Assembly (NCBI RefSeq): GCF_031157525.1 | Contig: NZ_JAVIXR010000001.1 | Span: 62,001-126,000 of the forward strand | Source: Marinobacter sediminicola | GTDB taxonomy: Bacteria > Pseudomonadota > Gammaproteobacteria > Pseudomonadales > Oleiphilaceae | Direction of reading: 5' to 3' | Length of the DNA: 64,000 bases | Shown here: positions 26,714 through 35,600 of the stretch, in pieces | How positions within the stretch are numbered: position 1 is the stretch's first letter | Layout of the letters: each line of letters opens with the position of its first letter | Position numbers and translations under genes: made by a program | The notes under the pieces: generated by a model | Told to the model about the DNA's origin: nothing | Databases searched by the model: none | Seen by the model: only the letters and a program-made list of their open reading frames with translations

Positions 26714-27334
26714 TTACCTTGGTGAGGCCGGCCGGTCATACCCCAGACGCGCAAGCGTATCCACGATGGTTTGTGTTTGACTGTCGATCTCGATATTTAC
26801 CGTCATGCCTTCTTCTATTTCACCAAAGGTGGTGGCCCGCAGGGTTTCAGGTATCAGGTGCACGTTGAACCGGTTGCCGTCGACCTCACCGATGGTCAGG
26901 CTTGCACCGTTGATGGCGATATAGCCTTTCGGGAAAATGTAACCTGCCCATTGATCCGGAACTTCAAACCACAGGGTTACATTGTTTTCAGGCCGTAGAA
27001 TCTCGACGACGTTTGCCGTTGTGTGTATGTGCCCTGAGAGCAGGTGCCCACCGATCTCATCCCCGATACGCGCGGCTCGTTCAAAGTTGACCAATTGCCC
27101 AGACACCAGGTTGCCGAGCGTTGTCAGCCTGAGAGTTTCCTGCATGGCATCAAAAAACAGCGTGTTGCCAGATTGCTTGGTAACCGTGAGGCAAGTCCCG
27201 TTGATTGCCACGGAGGCCCCAATGGTGACGCCCTCTGCGCTGTTATCTGGCAAGCGGATAGCGAAGGTGCTTAGCCCGGTTGCTGCGGTAACCTCTTCCA
27301 CAACAGCAATACCTTGAACAATACCTGTGAACAT
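26714..27334 (-). CDS. ribC: Riboflavin synthase, E. coli RibC type
   Basis: A 206-aa protein with two lumazine-binding barrels, each about 95 residues: MFTGIVQG at the start, NGTCLTVT in the first, GHLLSGHIHTTANV at the junction, NGASLTIGEV in the second, and HLIPETLRATTFG near the end. It dismutates two 6,7-dimethyl-8-ribityllumazine molecules to riboflavin. Sequence details follow E. coli RibC. ATG 27334 has GAGGT before it. It is not next to other rib genes and no FMN riboswitch is seen in the 226-base gap upstream. Confidence 0.92.
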   Translation of the reverse strand: MFTGIVQGIAVVEEVTAATGLSTFAIRLPDNSAEGVTIGASVAINGTCLTVTKQSGNTLFFDAMQETLRLTTLGNLVSGQLVNFERAARIGDEIGGHLLSGHIHTTANVVEILRPENNVTLWFEVPDQWAGYIFPKGYIAINGASLTIGEVDGNRFNVHLIPETLRATTFGEIEEGMTVNIEIDSQTQTIVDTLARLGYDRPASPR

Positions 27335-27560
27335 AGCAGACCTCATTGGCGAGCGGAGTGCGGCATAGGAGGGGAAGGATAACGACCGAGGTTGCTATTG
27401 CCAAGCTTGAGGGCTTTTGACGAAATGCTGCTGCCTGAATAGGTGTGTGCAAAACACGTAACTCAAGATATACCGAGCACTGTCGATACCCTCTAATAAG
27501 AACGGCCCTAATAAGACCTGCCGCTTGAGGGAGGCTCTTTAACGCATTGGATAAATTGTG

Positions 27561-28466
27561 ATGGCTCAGAATCAGACCGTGACAGAGGCGCAAACCGGAA
27601 CAGCTCAGGGAGCTGTATTGAGACCGGGGCGTGCGGCTGACCCTGTACCGGAGAAAGTGGCGTTGGCTGCAAGCCAGAATAACCCGAAAAATGTTGCTGC
27701 CGCGGCTCAAAACCTTAGCCATGGCACCGTCGGGGACGGTAGTAATGAAAACCTCCGTGAAAGTAGGGAGCAACCAGACGAAGAACAGGGCAATAGTACT
27801 GAAGCCTCTGATGCAACTGAGCCTGTGCTGGCGGAATCACGCCAGCGAAAGCTAAGGCTAATGCTGCGCCAGTGTGATCGTGTATTGCTGATGGATTTTG
27901 AGTTGCTGGCGATGAGTGATTGGCCTGATAATTTCAGTGTTGCGACGGCGCGTCGGAGCCGGGATTTGTGGGTGTTCAGTGCGCTGGTGGCGGCAGTTGT
28001 GTTCCTCAGTGGGCTGACAGGCTTTGTGCCTGCGTGGGTTGCGGGCGGCGGGTTTGGCGCCTTTGTTATTATTGTGCTGCTGGGAATTCCGGTGGTTCGT
28101 CGCGTGTATACACCGGCACCTTCATACCTGGATTTGCTGCTCAAGCGTCAGCGCCTGATGCGTGATGCGCGAAAGCACGCAGAACACCTTGAAGGCAACG
28201 AGGGGTTGATCTGGCAGTGTGCCCGCATGGCAGACTATAACCCCGCTCTGAAAAACACACGGTTCAGCAACCTTTTGCGTCTGTCAGAACAGAAAGCGCT
28301 ACCTCGGGCGCTGTCCCGGCGTGAGCATGTGAGGCTCTACCTGATTTATCTGCTTGAAGCGGAGAAGGCGTATAGTCGGGTTCAGGCCGCATTTTTGGAG
28401 GGCAACCAGAAAGCAATAGACGAAGGCTGGCAGGCAGCCGTGGCACAGCCCGAGGACAGAACTTGA
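27561..28466 (+). CDS. Unknown protein with two central membrane helices
   Basis: A 301-aa protein I do not recognise. Residues 1-90 are polar, Gln/Asn/Glu-rich and probably disordered; residues about 135-180 form two membrane helices separated by a short Gly-rich turn; the C-terminal 120 residues are helical and basic (LLLKRQRLMRDARKHAEHLEG). This suggests an inner-membrane hairpin with both ends in the cytoplasm. ATG 27561 is used; a GTG three bases earlier is possible. Its stop lies inside the -35 box of psrA, so readthrough would enter psrA. Similar proteins may be restricted to Marinobacter relatives. Confidence 0.75.
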   Translation: MAQNQTVTEAQTGTAQGAVLRPGRAADPVPEKVALAASQNNPKNVAAAAQNLSHGTVGDGSNENLRESREQPDEEQGNSTEASDATEPVLAESRQRKLRLMLRQCDRVLLMDFELLAMSDWPDNFSVATARRSRDLWVFSALVAAVVFLSGLTGFVPAWVAGGGFGAFVIIVLLGIPVVRRVYTPAPSYLDLLLKRQRLMRDARKHAEHLEGNEGLIWQCARMADYNPALKNTRFSNLLRLSEQKALPRALSRREHVRLYLIYLLEAEKAYSRVQAAFLEGNQKAIDEGWQAAVAQPEDRT

Positions 28467-28491
28467 CATAAATGTGCTTCAAACGTATGTT
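28463..28491 (+). promoter_or_regulatory. Sigma-70 promoter of psrA
   Basis: TTGACA (28463-28468) and TATGTT (28486-28491) are separated by 17 bases, giving a start near 28498. The -10 box lies inside the first PsrA operator, which would let the repressor block RNA polymerase. Confidence 0.7.
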
Positions 28492-28506
28492 TCAAACAGA
28501 CGTTTG
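28480..28506 (+). promoter_or_regulatory. Tandem PsrA operators, autoregulatory
   Basis: Two copies of the PsrA half-site pair lie back to back and share one base: CAAAC-GTAT-GTTTC (28480-28493) and CAAAC-AGAC-GTTTG (28493-28506). The known PsrA motif in Pseudomonas is (G/C)AAAC(N2-4)GTTT(G/C). The first covers the -10 box and the second the start site. PsrA repression is relieved by long-chain fatty acids in Pseudomonas, so the same control is expected here. Confidence 0.75.
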
Positions 28507-28526
28507 CTAGAGGCACTGAAAACAAA

Positions 28527-29204
28527 ATGGCCCAGTCAGATACTGTTGACCGAATTCTGGATGCTGCAGAAGAGCTGTTCGCTGAGCGTGGTTTTTCAGA
28601 GACGTCTCTGCGCATGATAACCAGCAAGGCAAAAGTAAACCTTGCAGCTGTTAATTACCATTTTGGCTCCAAAAATGCACTGATACACGCTGTTTTTGGC
28701 CGCTTTCTCACCCCATTCTCCGCAACGCTTGAAAAAGCATTTGATGAGCTTGAGGTGCGGTGCGACGGCAAGCCACCTACCCTGAATCAAACCCTGTGGG
28801 TTCTCACAGAGAGCGCCGTGCGCATGCCTCAGCGCAATGAAAAGGGCATTTCAATCTTTATGCGCCTGCTCGGGCTTGCGTACACTCAGTCGCAAGGGCA
28901 TTTGCGTAAATTCCTGGAGCAGGAATACAGTGAGCCTTTCAGCCGTTTCATGCGGCTTCTGAAAGAAGCAACTCCCCAACTTTCTGCCGTAGATCGATAC
29001 TGGCGCATTCAGTTTATGCTGGGTGCAACGGCCTTTACCATGTCCAGTAGCGATGCGTTACAGGACATTTTGCGCAACAAGCTGGGTGTGGACACTACGG
29101 TTCAGGAGATTGCTGCGCGCCTGGTACCCTTCCTCGCCGCCGGCATGCAAGCCCAGGATGCCGTGCTGACTCCCCCTGCTGAAAGCAAGATCCCGGTTGC
29201 CTGA
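28527..29204 (+). CDS. psrA: TetR-family fatty-acid-responsive regulator PsrA
   Basis: A 225-aa regulator with an N-terminal TetR helix-turn-helix (about residues 8-55; ETSLRMITSKAKVNLAAVNY, HFGSKNALI) and a ligand-binding C-terminal domain. The N-terminus MAQSDTVDRILDAAEELF and the SIFMRLLGLAYTQSQGHLRK block are nearly the same as Pseudomonas PsrA, which controls rpoS and fatty acid beta-oxidation and is released from DNA by oleate. Two matching operators overlap its own promoter. Neighbouring mtiP, mfd, gap and nqr genes keep the order seen in Pseudomonas. Confidence 0.92.
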   Translation: MAQSDTVDRILDAAEELFAERGFSETSLRMITSKAKVNLAAVNYHFGSKNALIHAVFGRFLTPFSATLEKAFDELEVRCDGKPPTLNQTLWVLTESAVRMPQRNEKGISIFMRLLGLAYTQSQGHLRKFLEQEYSEPFSRFMRLLKEATPQLSAVDRYWRIQFMLGATAFTMSSSDALQDILRNKLGVDTTVQEIAARLVPFLAAGMQAQDAVLTPPAESKIPVA

Positions 29205-29259
29205 GCTGCACCCTCTCGGTTAGGCTTCCCTCTGAATTACAGAGGGAGCCAACACCGTT

Positions 29260-29760
29260 GTGAGCCACCACAACCGCAATGCCTGTTCGATTGACATCTG
29301 CCTGGACGACCAGATCCTTACGCTGCGTGATGAGCACGGCTCCGCCATTGCCCGTTACCCGGTGTCTACCGCCCTTAATGGTGCGGGCGAGCAAGATGGT
29401 AGCGGTTGCACCCCGAGGGGGGAGCACTACATCCGTGCCATGATTGGTGCCGGATTGCCTCCTGATACAGTTTTCCGTGCCCGCCGTCCTACTGGGGAAA
29501 TCTACAGCGCGGAGTTGGCGGCTGCCAACCCTGCCAGAGATTGGATCCTGACACGTATTCTCTGGCTATGTGGCTTGGAGTCAGGCAAGAATCGTGGTGC
29601 TGGTGTTGATACCTTTCGCCGCTTTATATACATACATGGTACCCCTGATACCGAGCCCATGGGGTTGGCGTTGTCTCATGGCTGTATCCGTATGCGCAGT
29701 GCGGATGTGGTTGAGCTGTTTGGCTGTGCCCATGCGGGTATGCCGGTTACTATCCGTTGA
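29260..29760 (+). CDS. L,D-transpeptidase (YkuD domain) without signal peptide
   Basis: A 166-aa YkuD-domain protein. His126 (IHGTPD) and the catalytic SHGCIRM with His140, Cys142 and Arg144 are intact. Such enzymes cross-link peptidoglycan or attach lipoproteins, normally in the periplasm, but this one begins MSHHNRNACSIDICL with no signal sequence or membrane helix. The GTG at 29260 follows AGAGGGAG by 11 bases and no other start is available. Its place between psrA and the MscS gene differs from Pseudomonas, where nagZ is found here. Possible activity as a carboxypeptidase or on cytoplasmic recycled muropeptides is inference. Confidence 0.82.
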   Translation: MSHHNRNACSIDICLDDQILTLRDEHGSAIARYPVSTALNGAGEQDGSGCTPRGEHYIRAMIGAGLPPDTVFRARRPTGEIYSAELAAANPARDWILTRILWLCGLESGKNRGAGVDTFRRFIYIHGTPDTEPMGLALSHGCIRMRSADVVELFGCAHAGMPVTIR

Positions 29761-29793
29761 ACCCGGATTAACAAAACTGATTAGAGGATTCCG

Positions 29794-31089
29794 ATGATCG
29801 GAGAAATGATGTCCACGCTTAATGGCTGGATCGAGAACTTTGGTGTCCTGTCCGAGGCATGGCGCGTGAGCATTGTGGTGTTTGCGTTAGTGTTTGGTAC
29901 GGCCACGATTGCCTATGTTGCCAGCCATATCATCGGAGCTCTGGAAAACAGGTTCGCCAAAACCAACAATATCTGGGATGACGCCCTGTTGCATGCCGCT
30001 CGTGCACCGGTAGTCGCATTTGTATGGTTACAGGGGATCTACTGGGCTGCAGAGGTGGCGCATCACTATTCGTCAGCAGAGATATTCAAGGCCAACGGGA
30101 TCCTGCTGCAGGTCGGCTTCATTTTTATCTTCGTCTGGGTTTTGCTCAGATTGATCAAAGAGTTGGAGAACATAGTTGTCTCTCCGGTAAAAATGAAAAA
30201 GCCGATGGATTACACCACGGTTAACGCCATCAGCAAGCTTTCCCGGGCGGTCGTTATTATTACAGCCGTGCTGATCAGCTTGCAGTCTTTGGGCTATAGC
30301 CTTTCAGGTGTGCTTGCCTTTGGTGGTGTGGGCGGTATTGCTGTGGGTTTTGCGGCGAAGGATCTGTTGGCAAACTTCTTCGGGGGCTTTATCGTCCATC
30401 TCGACAGGCCTTTCAAGGTTGGAGACTGGATACGCTCTCCCGATCGTACAATCGAGGGTACGGTCGAGCACATAGGTTGGAGGGTAACCACCATCCGAAC
30501 GTTCGATAAGCGGCCTCTGTATGTTCCCAATGCCACGTTCACAACCATCGCAGTAGAAAATCCCTCGCGAATGACCAACCGGCGCATCTCCGAAACTATC
30601 GGTATCCGTTATGCCGATGTCAGCCAAATGGCTACTATCGTTTCAGATATCCGCTCAATGCTTGAAAAGCATGAAGACATTGACAGCAAGCAAACGTTGA
30701 TTGTCAACTTTTTGGCGTTTAGTCATTCATCCCTGGATATTATGGTTTACGCCTTCACGAAAACCACCCAGTGGGTTCGTTTTCACGAAGTTAAACAGGA
30801 TGTGCTCCTGAAAATCAGTGATGTTATCGAGGGTCATGGTGGCCAGGTAGCCTTCCCGACACAAACCATACATTTTGGCGATGACCGTTTGCCTGCGCAG
30901 GCTGGCAAAGACCAGGACGGAAAACGTGAAAGTGATGAGGCGGGTGACGAAAATCCTGAGGATACCAGCAATGCCGCTAGCTCTTCGCAAAACACACGCA
31001 CACGTAGCAAGCGCGATCGCAGTCGCCGTCACGATACCCAAGCCGGTGATGAGGGTGAGCAATCCCTGGATGCAGGAGATGGAGACTGA
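29794..31089 (+). CDS. MscS-family mechanosensitive channel with long charged tail
   Basis: A 431-aa protein with N-terminal helices (about residues 25-45, 65-85, 100-120), the pore helix GYSLSGVLAFGGVGGIAVGF and FAAKDLLANFFGG around 170-205, then the MscS beta domain (VGDWIRSPD, GTVEHIGWRVT, PNATF) and a C-terminal domain. Opens under membrane tension to release solutes. The last ~69 residues (from 363) are polar, first acidic then basic (RTRSKRDRSRRHD), probably disordered and absent from E. coli MscS. AGAGGA precedes the ATG; the stop overlaps the next start (TGATG). Confidence 0.92.
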   Translation: MIGEMMSTLNGWIENFGVLSEAWRVSIVVFALVFGTATIAYVASHIIGALENRFAKTNNIWDDALLHAARAPVVAFVWLQGIYWAAEVAHHYSSAEIFKANGILLQVGFIFIFVWVLLRLIKELENIVVSPVKMKKPMDYTTVNAISKLSRAVVIITAVLISLQSLGYSLSGVLAFGGVGGIAVGFAAKDLLANFFGGFIVHLDRPFKVGDWIRSPDRTIEGTVEHIGWRVTTIRTFDKRPLYVPNATFTTIAVENPSRMTNRRISETIGIRYADVSQMATIVSDIRSMLEKHEDIDSKQTLIVNFLAFSHSSLDIMVYAFTKTTQWVRFHEVKQDVLLKISDVIEGHGGQVAFPTQTIHFGDDRLPAQAGKDQDGKRESDEAGDENPEDTSNAASSSQNTRTRSKRDRSRRHDTQAGDEGEQSLDAGDGD

Positions 31090-31871
31090 TGTCTGACGGT
31101 AGTGGAGTAGTAGGCATTATTGGTGGCACAGGCCTGACAACCCTTGCAGGCCTGACGATCACGGGGACACGATCTCTTGAGACGCCTTGGGGAGCTCCGT
31201 CATCTGTGCTGACTGACGGACTCCTTGATGGCCAGCCTGTGGTGTTTTTGTCCAGACACGGCAATCCTCACAGGATTCCGCCCCATGAAGTGAACTACCG
31301 GGCCAATATAAAAGCACTATACGACGTGGGTGTCCGCACTGTTATCGGAGTGAATGCGGTCGGCGGGATACATCCGGATATGGGGCCGGCCTGCGTGGTT
31401 ATCCCTGACCAGATTATTGATTACACCTGGGGCAGGGCAGGGACCTTTTTTGAGGGCGATCTGGAGCATGTCACGCACATCGATTTTACCTGGCCATACG
31501 ACCGGGAAGCCCGGGACATAATGATGCAAACCGCATCAGCACAGGGAGTGCCATTTGCCGGGTTTGGTGTTTATGGTGCAACTCAGGGCCCAAGGCTGGA
31601 AACGGCCGCTGAAATACGGCGCATGGAGCGGGATGGGTGTGATCTGGTTGGAATGACCGGTATGCCTGAAGCGGCCTTGGCGGCTGAACTGGGTATGCGC
31701 TATGTGTGTTTGGGCCTGGTGGTTAACTGGGCGGCCGGGAAGTCAGACCACATTATTACCATGGCTGAGATCGAAGCGGCCATCGAACAGGGAATGTCGG
31801 GTGTCAGACGCATTCTTGAAGTGTCGATGGCCGGCCTTGGTAAGCTTAGGGTGTTGCCTCAATCTTCTTGA
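31089..31871 (+). CDS. S-methyl-5'-thioinosine phosphorylase
   Basis: A 260-aa enzyme of the MTAP/PNP class. Phosphate- and substrate-binding blocks IGGTGL, SRHG and VYGATQGPRLETAAEIRRM followed by GCDLVGMTGMPEA are clear. The gene order psrA - this - CsiV - mfd - gap - nqr is that of Pseudomonas, where PA3004 encodes the phosphorylase that acts on 5'-methylthioinosine formed by deamination of methylthioadenosine. Specificity for methylthioinosine rather than methylthioadenosine is therefore by analogy. Its 3' end overlaps the convergent CsiV gene by 26 bases. Confidence 0.85.
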   Translation: MSDGSGVVGIIGGTGLTTLAGLTITGTRSLETPWGAPSSVLTDGLLDGQPVVFLSRHGNPHRIPPHEVNYRANIKALYDVGVRTVIGVNAVGGIHPDMGPACVVIPDQIIDYTWGRAGTFFEGDLEHVTHIDFTWPYDREARDIMMQTASAQGVPFAGFGVYGATQGPRLETAAEIRRMERDGCDLVGMTGMPEAALAAELGMRYVCLGLVVNWAAGKSDHIITMAEIEAAIEQGMSGVRRILEVSMAGLGKLRVLPQSS

Positions 31872-32610
31872 AAAACACAAGAACGCCGATAGTGGGGGAA
31901 TCCAGGAAATGGATTTCTTCACTTCGCATCCTGCGAGTTTCACGAATCCAGGTAAGCAGTTCCAACGGTATTTCTGGCTGAACTTCCAAGCCTGTGCCTG
32001 CCGCAACCGGTATGGCGCCCGTTTCCGCACCCTCGGGCAGATTGTTTTCGCTTTTGGTTTCGTCCGCCCTGACCGCTTCGGTTGCAGGAACGGCAATCTT
32101 CCCTTGCTGCCAATGGTTCAAATGAACCGCAACGTGGAGGTAGCGCTGCCTGTCGATGGTAATGTGCCCTTCGATTGCTCTCTGGCCGGCCTGTTCCAGC
32201 CATTCTCCTATCTCAACTCGTAGAGGTTGGCCTTTATAGTCTGGCGGGAAAGCTTCGTACCAGCCCGCCGCCATGAGTACCCGATAGCGACCACTGTTTT
32301 CAAGTCGGTTTGCCGCGTTACCCAGGTGAAGTTGGGTGCGGTTTGCGAGTTTTAGGGATGAGCTGCTGGCGCCGCCTGCAGCCACGCTGTAAAGGGTTTT
32401 GCCAGTGTCCACCGGCGCTTCGACTTTGCGAGTGGCCATGCGCTCATTTACTGCGCCCGGGTCGATGATGCGTTCCAGGATCACGAACTCTGCCCGGTAA
32501 TAGTCGTTGGGCGTTTGCTGGGCATGGCTTGCCAGAGAAGTTGCTGCCAGAACGGCCGTCAGTAGAGTGTGTGCCCATAGCCGGCACAAGCGATTACCAT
32601 CAGTCTGCAA
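31846..32610 (-). CDS. csiV: CsiV-like exported protein
   Basis: A 254-aa protein with a signal peptide (cleavage near SHAQQ, residue 31) and the CsiV family pattern YYRAEFVILERI, GRYRVLMAAGWYEAF and IGVLVFFKKI. CsiV binds peptidoglycan and is required for c-type filamentation responses and YjbH-like stress in relatives; the role here is unproven. The start is TTG at 32610, supported by GGAG seven bases upstream and by the signal peptide beginning soon after. It lies 44 bases after mfd on the same strand, probably cotranscribed. Confidence 0.75.
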   Translation of the reverse strand: MQTDGNRLCRLWAHTLLTAVLAATSLASHAQQTPNDYYRAEFVILERIIDPGAVNERMATRKVEAPVDTGKTLYSVAAGGASSSSLKLANRTQLHLGNAANRLENSGRYRVLMAAGWYEAFPPDYKGQPLRVEIGEWLEQAGQRAIEGHITIDRQRYLHVAVHLNHWQQGKIAVPATEAVRADETKSENNLPEGAETGAIPVAAGTGLEVQPEIPLELLTWIRETRRMRSEEIHFLDSPTIGVLVFFKKIEATP

Positions 32611-32654
32611 GAGAATGCTCCAGTTTTGTTCAGGCCCGTTTATTCAGGCAATAA

Positions 32655-35600
32655 TCAGGCGGTAGCCGCGCTTTTTGCGGGCAGAAGTTCACCCAGCATT
32701 GCGGAAATGCCGTCGAGTTTACCACTGGTTGAGGTGTCCTTCAGCCGAAAACGGAAGCTGTTGGCACCTTCAAGGCGATAGGCGTCCGGTGCGGATTGCA
32801 TTTTTTTAATCAGCACAAGAGGGTCTACCGGGGTGGAGTTGCCAAACTCAAGGCGAGCCCACTCCTTTCCAGCGTCTACTTTCACTATTCCAAGCGCTTC
32901 TGCCTGTAGTCTTAGCTCGGTTTGCCGCATCAGGTTCTTTGCCGGTTCCGGTAATAATCCGAAGCGGTCAATCATTTCAACCTGAAGTTCTTTTAATCCT
33001 TCGCGATCGCTCACGCTGGCAATGCGTTTGTAGAGCATGAGTCGGTTGTGAACATCGGGCAAATAATCTTCCGGAATCAGCGCGGGTATGCGCAGGTTCA
33101 TTTCCGTGCCGTGGCTTAAGGGCAGTTCAGCATTGGGTGTGCGGCCTTCCCGAATCGCTTTTACGGCTTCGTCCAGCAGCTGCATGTACAAAGTGAAGCC
33201 GATACTTTCTATCTGCCCGCTCTGTTCGTCGCCCAGAAGTTCGCCAGCACCACGAATCTCAAGATCATGGGTCGCCAGCATAAAGCCGGCGCCAAGATCC
33301 TGGGCTTCGGAAATGGCTTCCAGCCGCTTTCTGGCGTCCGCACTTATGGCTTTAGGTGGTGGCGTCAGCAGGTAGGCGTAGGCCTGGTGGTGGGAGCGGC
33401 CAACCCGGCCACGGAGCTGGTGCAGCTGTGCCAGGCCGAATTTGTCTGCGCGTTCGATAATAATGGTGTTGGCACTGGGGATGTCGATGCCGGTCTCAAT
33501 AATGGTGGTGCACACCAGCACGTTGAAGCGCTTGTGATAGAAGTCCGACATGATGTTTTCGAGTTGCCGTTCCCGCATCTGACCATGAGCGACACCTACT
33601 CGAGCTTCTGGCACCAGGCGCCGCAGATCTTCGGCGGTTTTTTCGATGCTGGAGACGTCGTTGTGCAGAACGTACACCTGGCCACCACGGAGAACTTCAC
33701 GCAGGATGGCTTCCTTCACCATTGCATCGTCCCGCTGGCGCACAAAGGTTTTCACTGACAGGCGCCGTGCTGGAGGGGTGGCAATAATGGACAGATCCCG
33801 CAAGTGCCCCATGGCCATGTTCAGCGTTCTGGGAATGGGCGTTGCCGTAAGGTTCAGCATGTCTACTTCTGCGCGAAGCGCTTTTAGCTTTTCTTTTTGG
33901 CCGACGCCAAACCGGTGTTCCTCATCAATAATTACCAGCCCAAGATTTTTGAATCGGATGTCGCCTTGAAGCAGTTTATGAGTGCCTATAACAATATCGG
34001 CTTTCCCGGTCTCAATGGCTTCCATGGCCTTGGTGGTTTGGCTTGTACTGCGAAACCGGCTCAGAAGTTCAACAGTGACCGGGGTGTCTGAGAAACGATC
34101 GCGGAAGGAATCATAGTGCTGCTGCGCCAGCAGGGTTGTGGGCACCAGTACGGCAACCTGCTTTCCGGACCAGGTCGCCATAAAGGCGGCGCGCATGGCG
34201 ACTTCTGTTTTTCCGAAGCCGACATCTCCACAGACCAGCCTGTCCATGGGCTTTTCGTTGGTCATATCCTCAAAAACAGCTTCAATAGCCATCTGCTGAT
34301 CGGGTGTCTCCTCAAAGGGGAAGCCTGCGGCAAATGCACGGTAAGCTTCCTTGGGATCTTCAAAGGCGAAGCCTTTACGGGCTTCCCGACGAGCGTAAAC
34401 ATCCAGAAGCTCAGCTGCGGTATCACGGATCTTTTCGAGTGCTTTTTGTTTGGCGGTGCTCCAGCGCTCGGTGCCCAGTTTGTGCAGGGGGGCATGCTCC
34501 GCATCTGCGCCAGCGTAGCGGGAAATCAAGTGTAGACTGGATACCGGTACGTAAAGCTTGGATCCCCCAGCGTATTCGAGCATCAAAAACTCGCTGGCTT
34601 CCCCTTCTACTGTAATGGTTTCCAGCCCAAGGTAACGGCCCACGCCGTGATCGATGTGAACAACAGGCGAGCCGGTGCGTAATTCAGACAGATCGCGGTA
34701 GCCGTCATCATTCGTTTCTGTCGGTTTATCCCGGCGGCGACGCTGTAACACACGTTCGCCGAACAGGGCGGTTTCGGTGATCAGTGCAAGATGGTGCTCA
34801 GGCAGCACCAATCCTTGCTCCATCGGAGCGACGGTGATGCCCAGAGTGCATTTCGTGTCGGCCAGGAAGTCCTGCCAGTTTTCAAATGCTTGCAGCCGAA
34901 GCTGGTGCTCGCTCAGGTTGTCGATCAAGGCTTCGCGTCGACCAGACGATTCCGCGCAAATCAACACTCGCCCGTCAAAGCTAGTGATGAAGCGCTTCAA
35001 GCGGCCAGCAGGGTCGGCGGCCCGCGCACTCATGGCGATATCCGGTAGCGCTTCGCTGAGGCAATTTACCGCGCCGCCGCCCTCTGCTGTTTCCGGGGTC
35101 ATGGTGACCCTCGGGAAGGCCTTGAGGTGGCCAAACAGTTCATCGGTCAGCAAGAACAGATTGGTAGGCGGCAGGATCGGGCGATGCCTGTCATGGCGGC
35201 GATCTTCGTAGCGATTTCGGGTTTCTGTATCAAAGTGGTTGACCGCCTCGTTCAGGCCTTCAGAGGTGAACACCTGTGTGGTGGCAGGCAGGTAATCAAA
35301 CAGTGTGGCGGTTTGGTCGAAAAACAGCGGCAAATAGTATTCGATCCCCGGCGGTGTAATGCCGTGGCTCACGTCTTGATAAATAGGGGAGTCTTTGTCT
35401 GCATTTGGAAACTGTTCAAACCAGCGTCCGCGAAAGGCTGAGCGGGCTTCCTTGTGCCACGGGAATTCATAGGCGGGCAAAAGTTCGATGCTTTCAATCC
35501 GGTCGATCGAGCGCTGGGTTTCCGGATCAAACGTGCGGAGGGTTTCAACTTCGTTGTCGAACAGGTCGATCCGATAGGGCAGGTTGGACCCCATGGGAAA

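Noticed and set aside
27493..27516. Direct repeat CTAATAAGA, twice, 15 bases apart before the unknown gene at 27561.
   Set aside because: Short A/T-rich repeat; no regulator or promoter spacing supports it.
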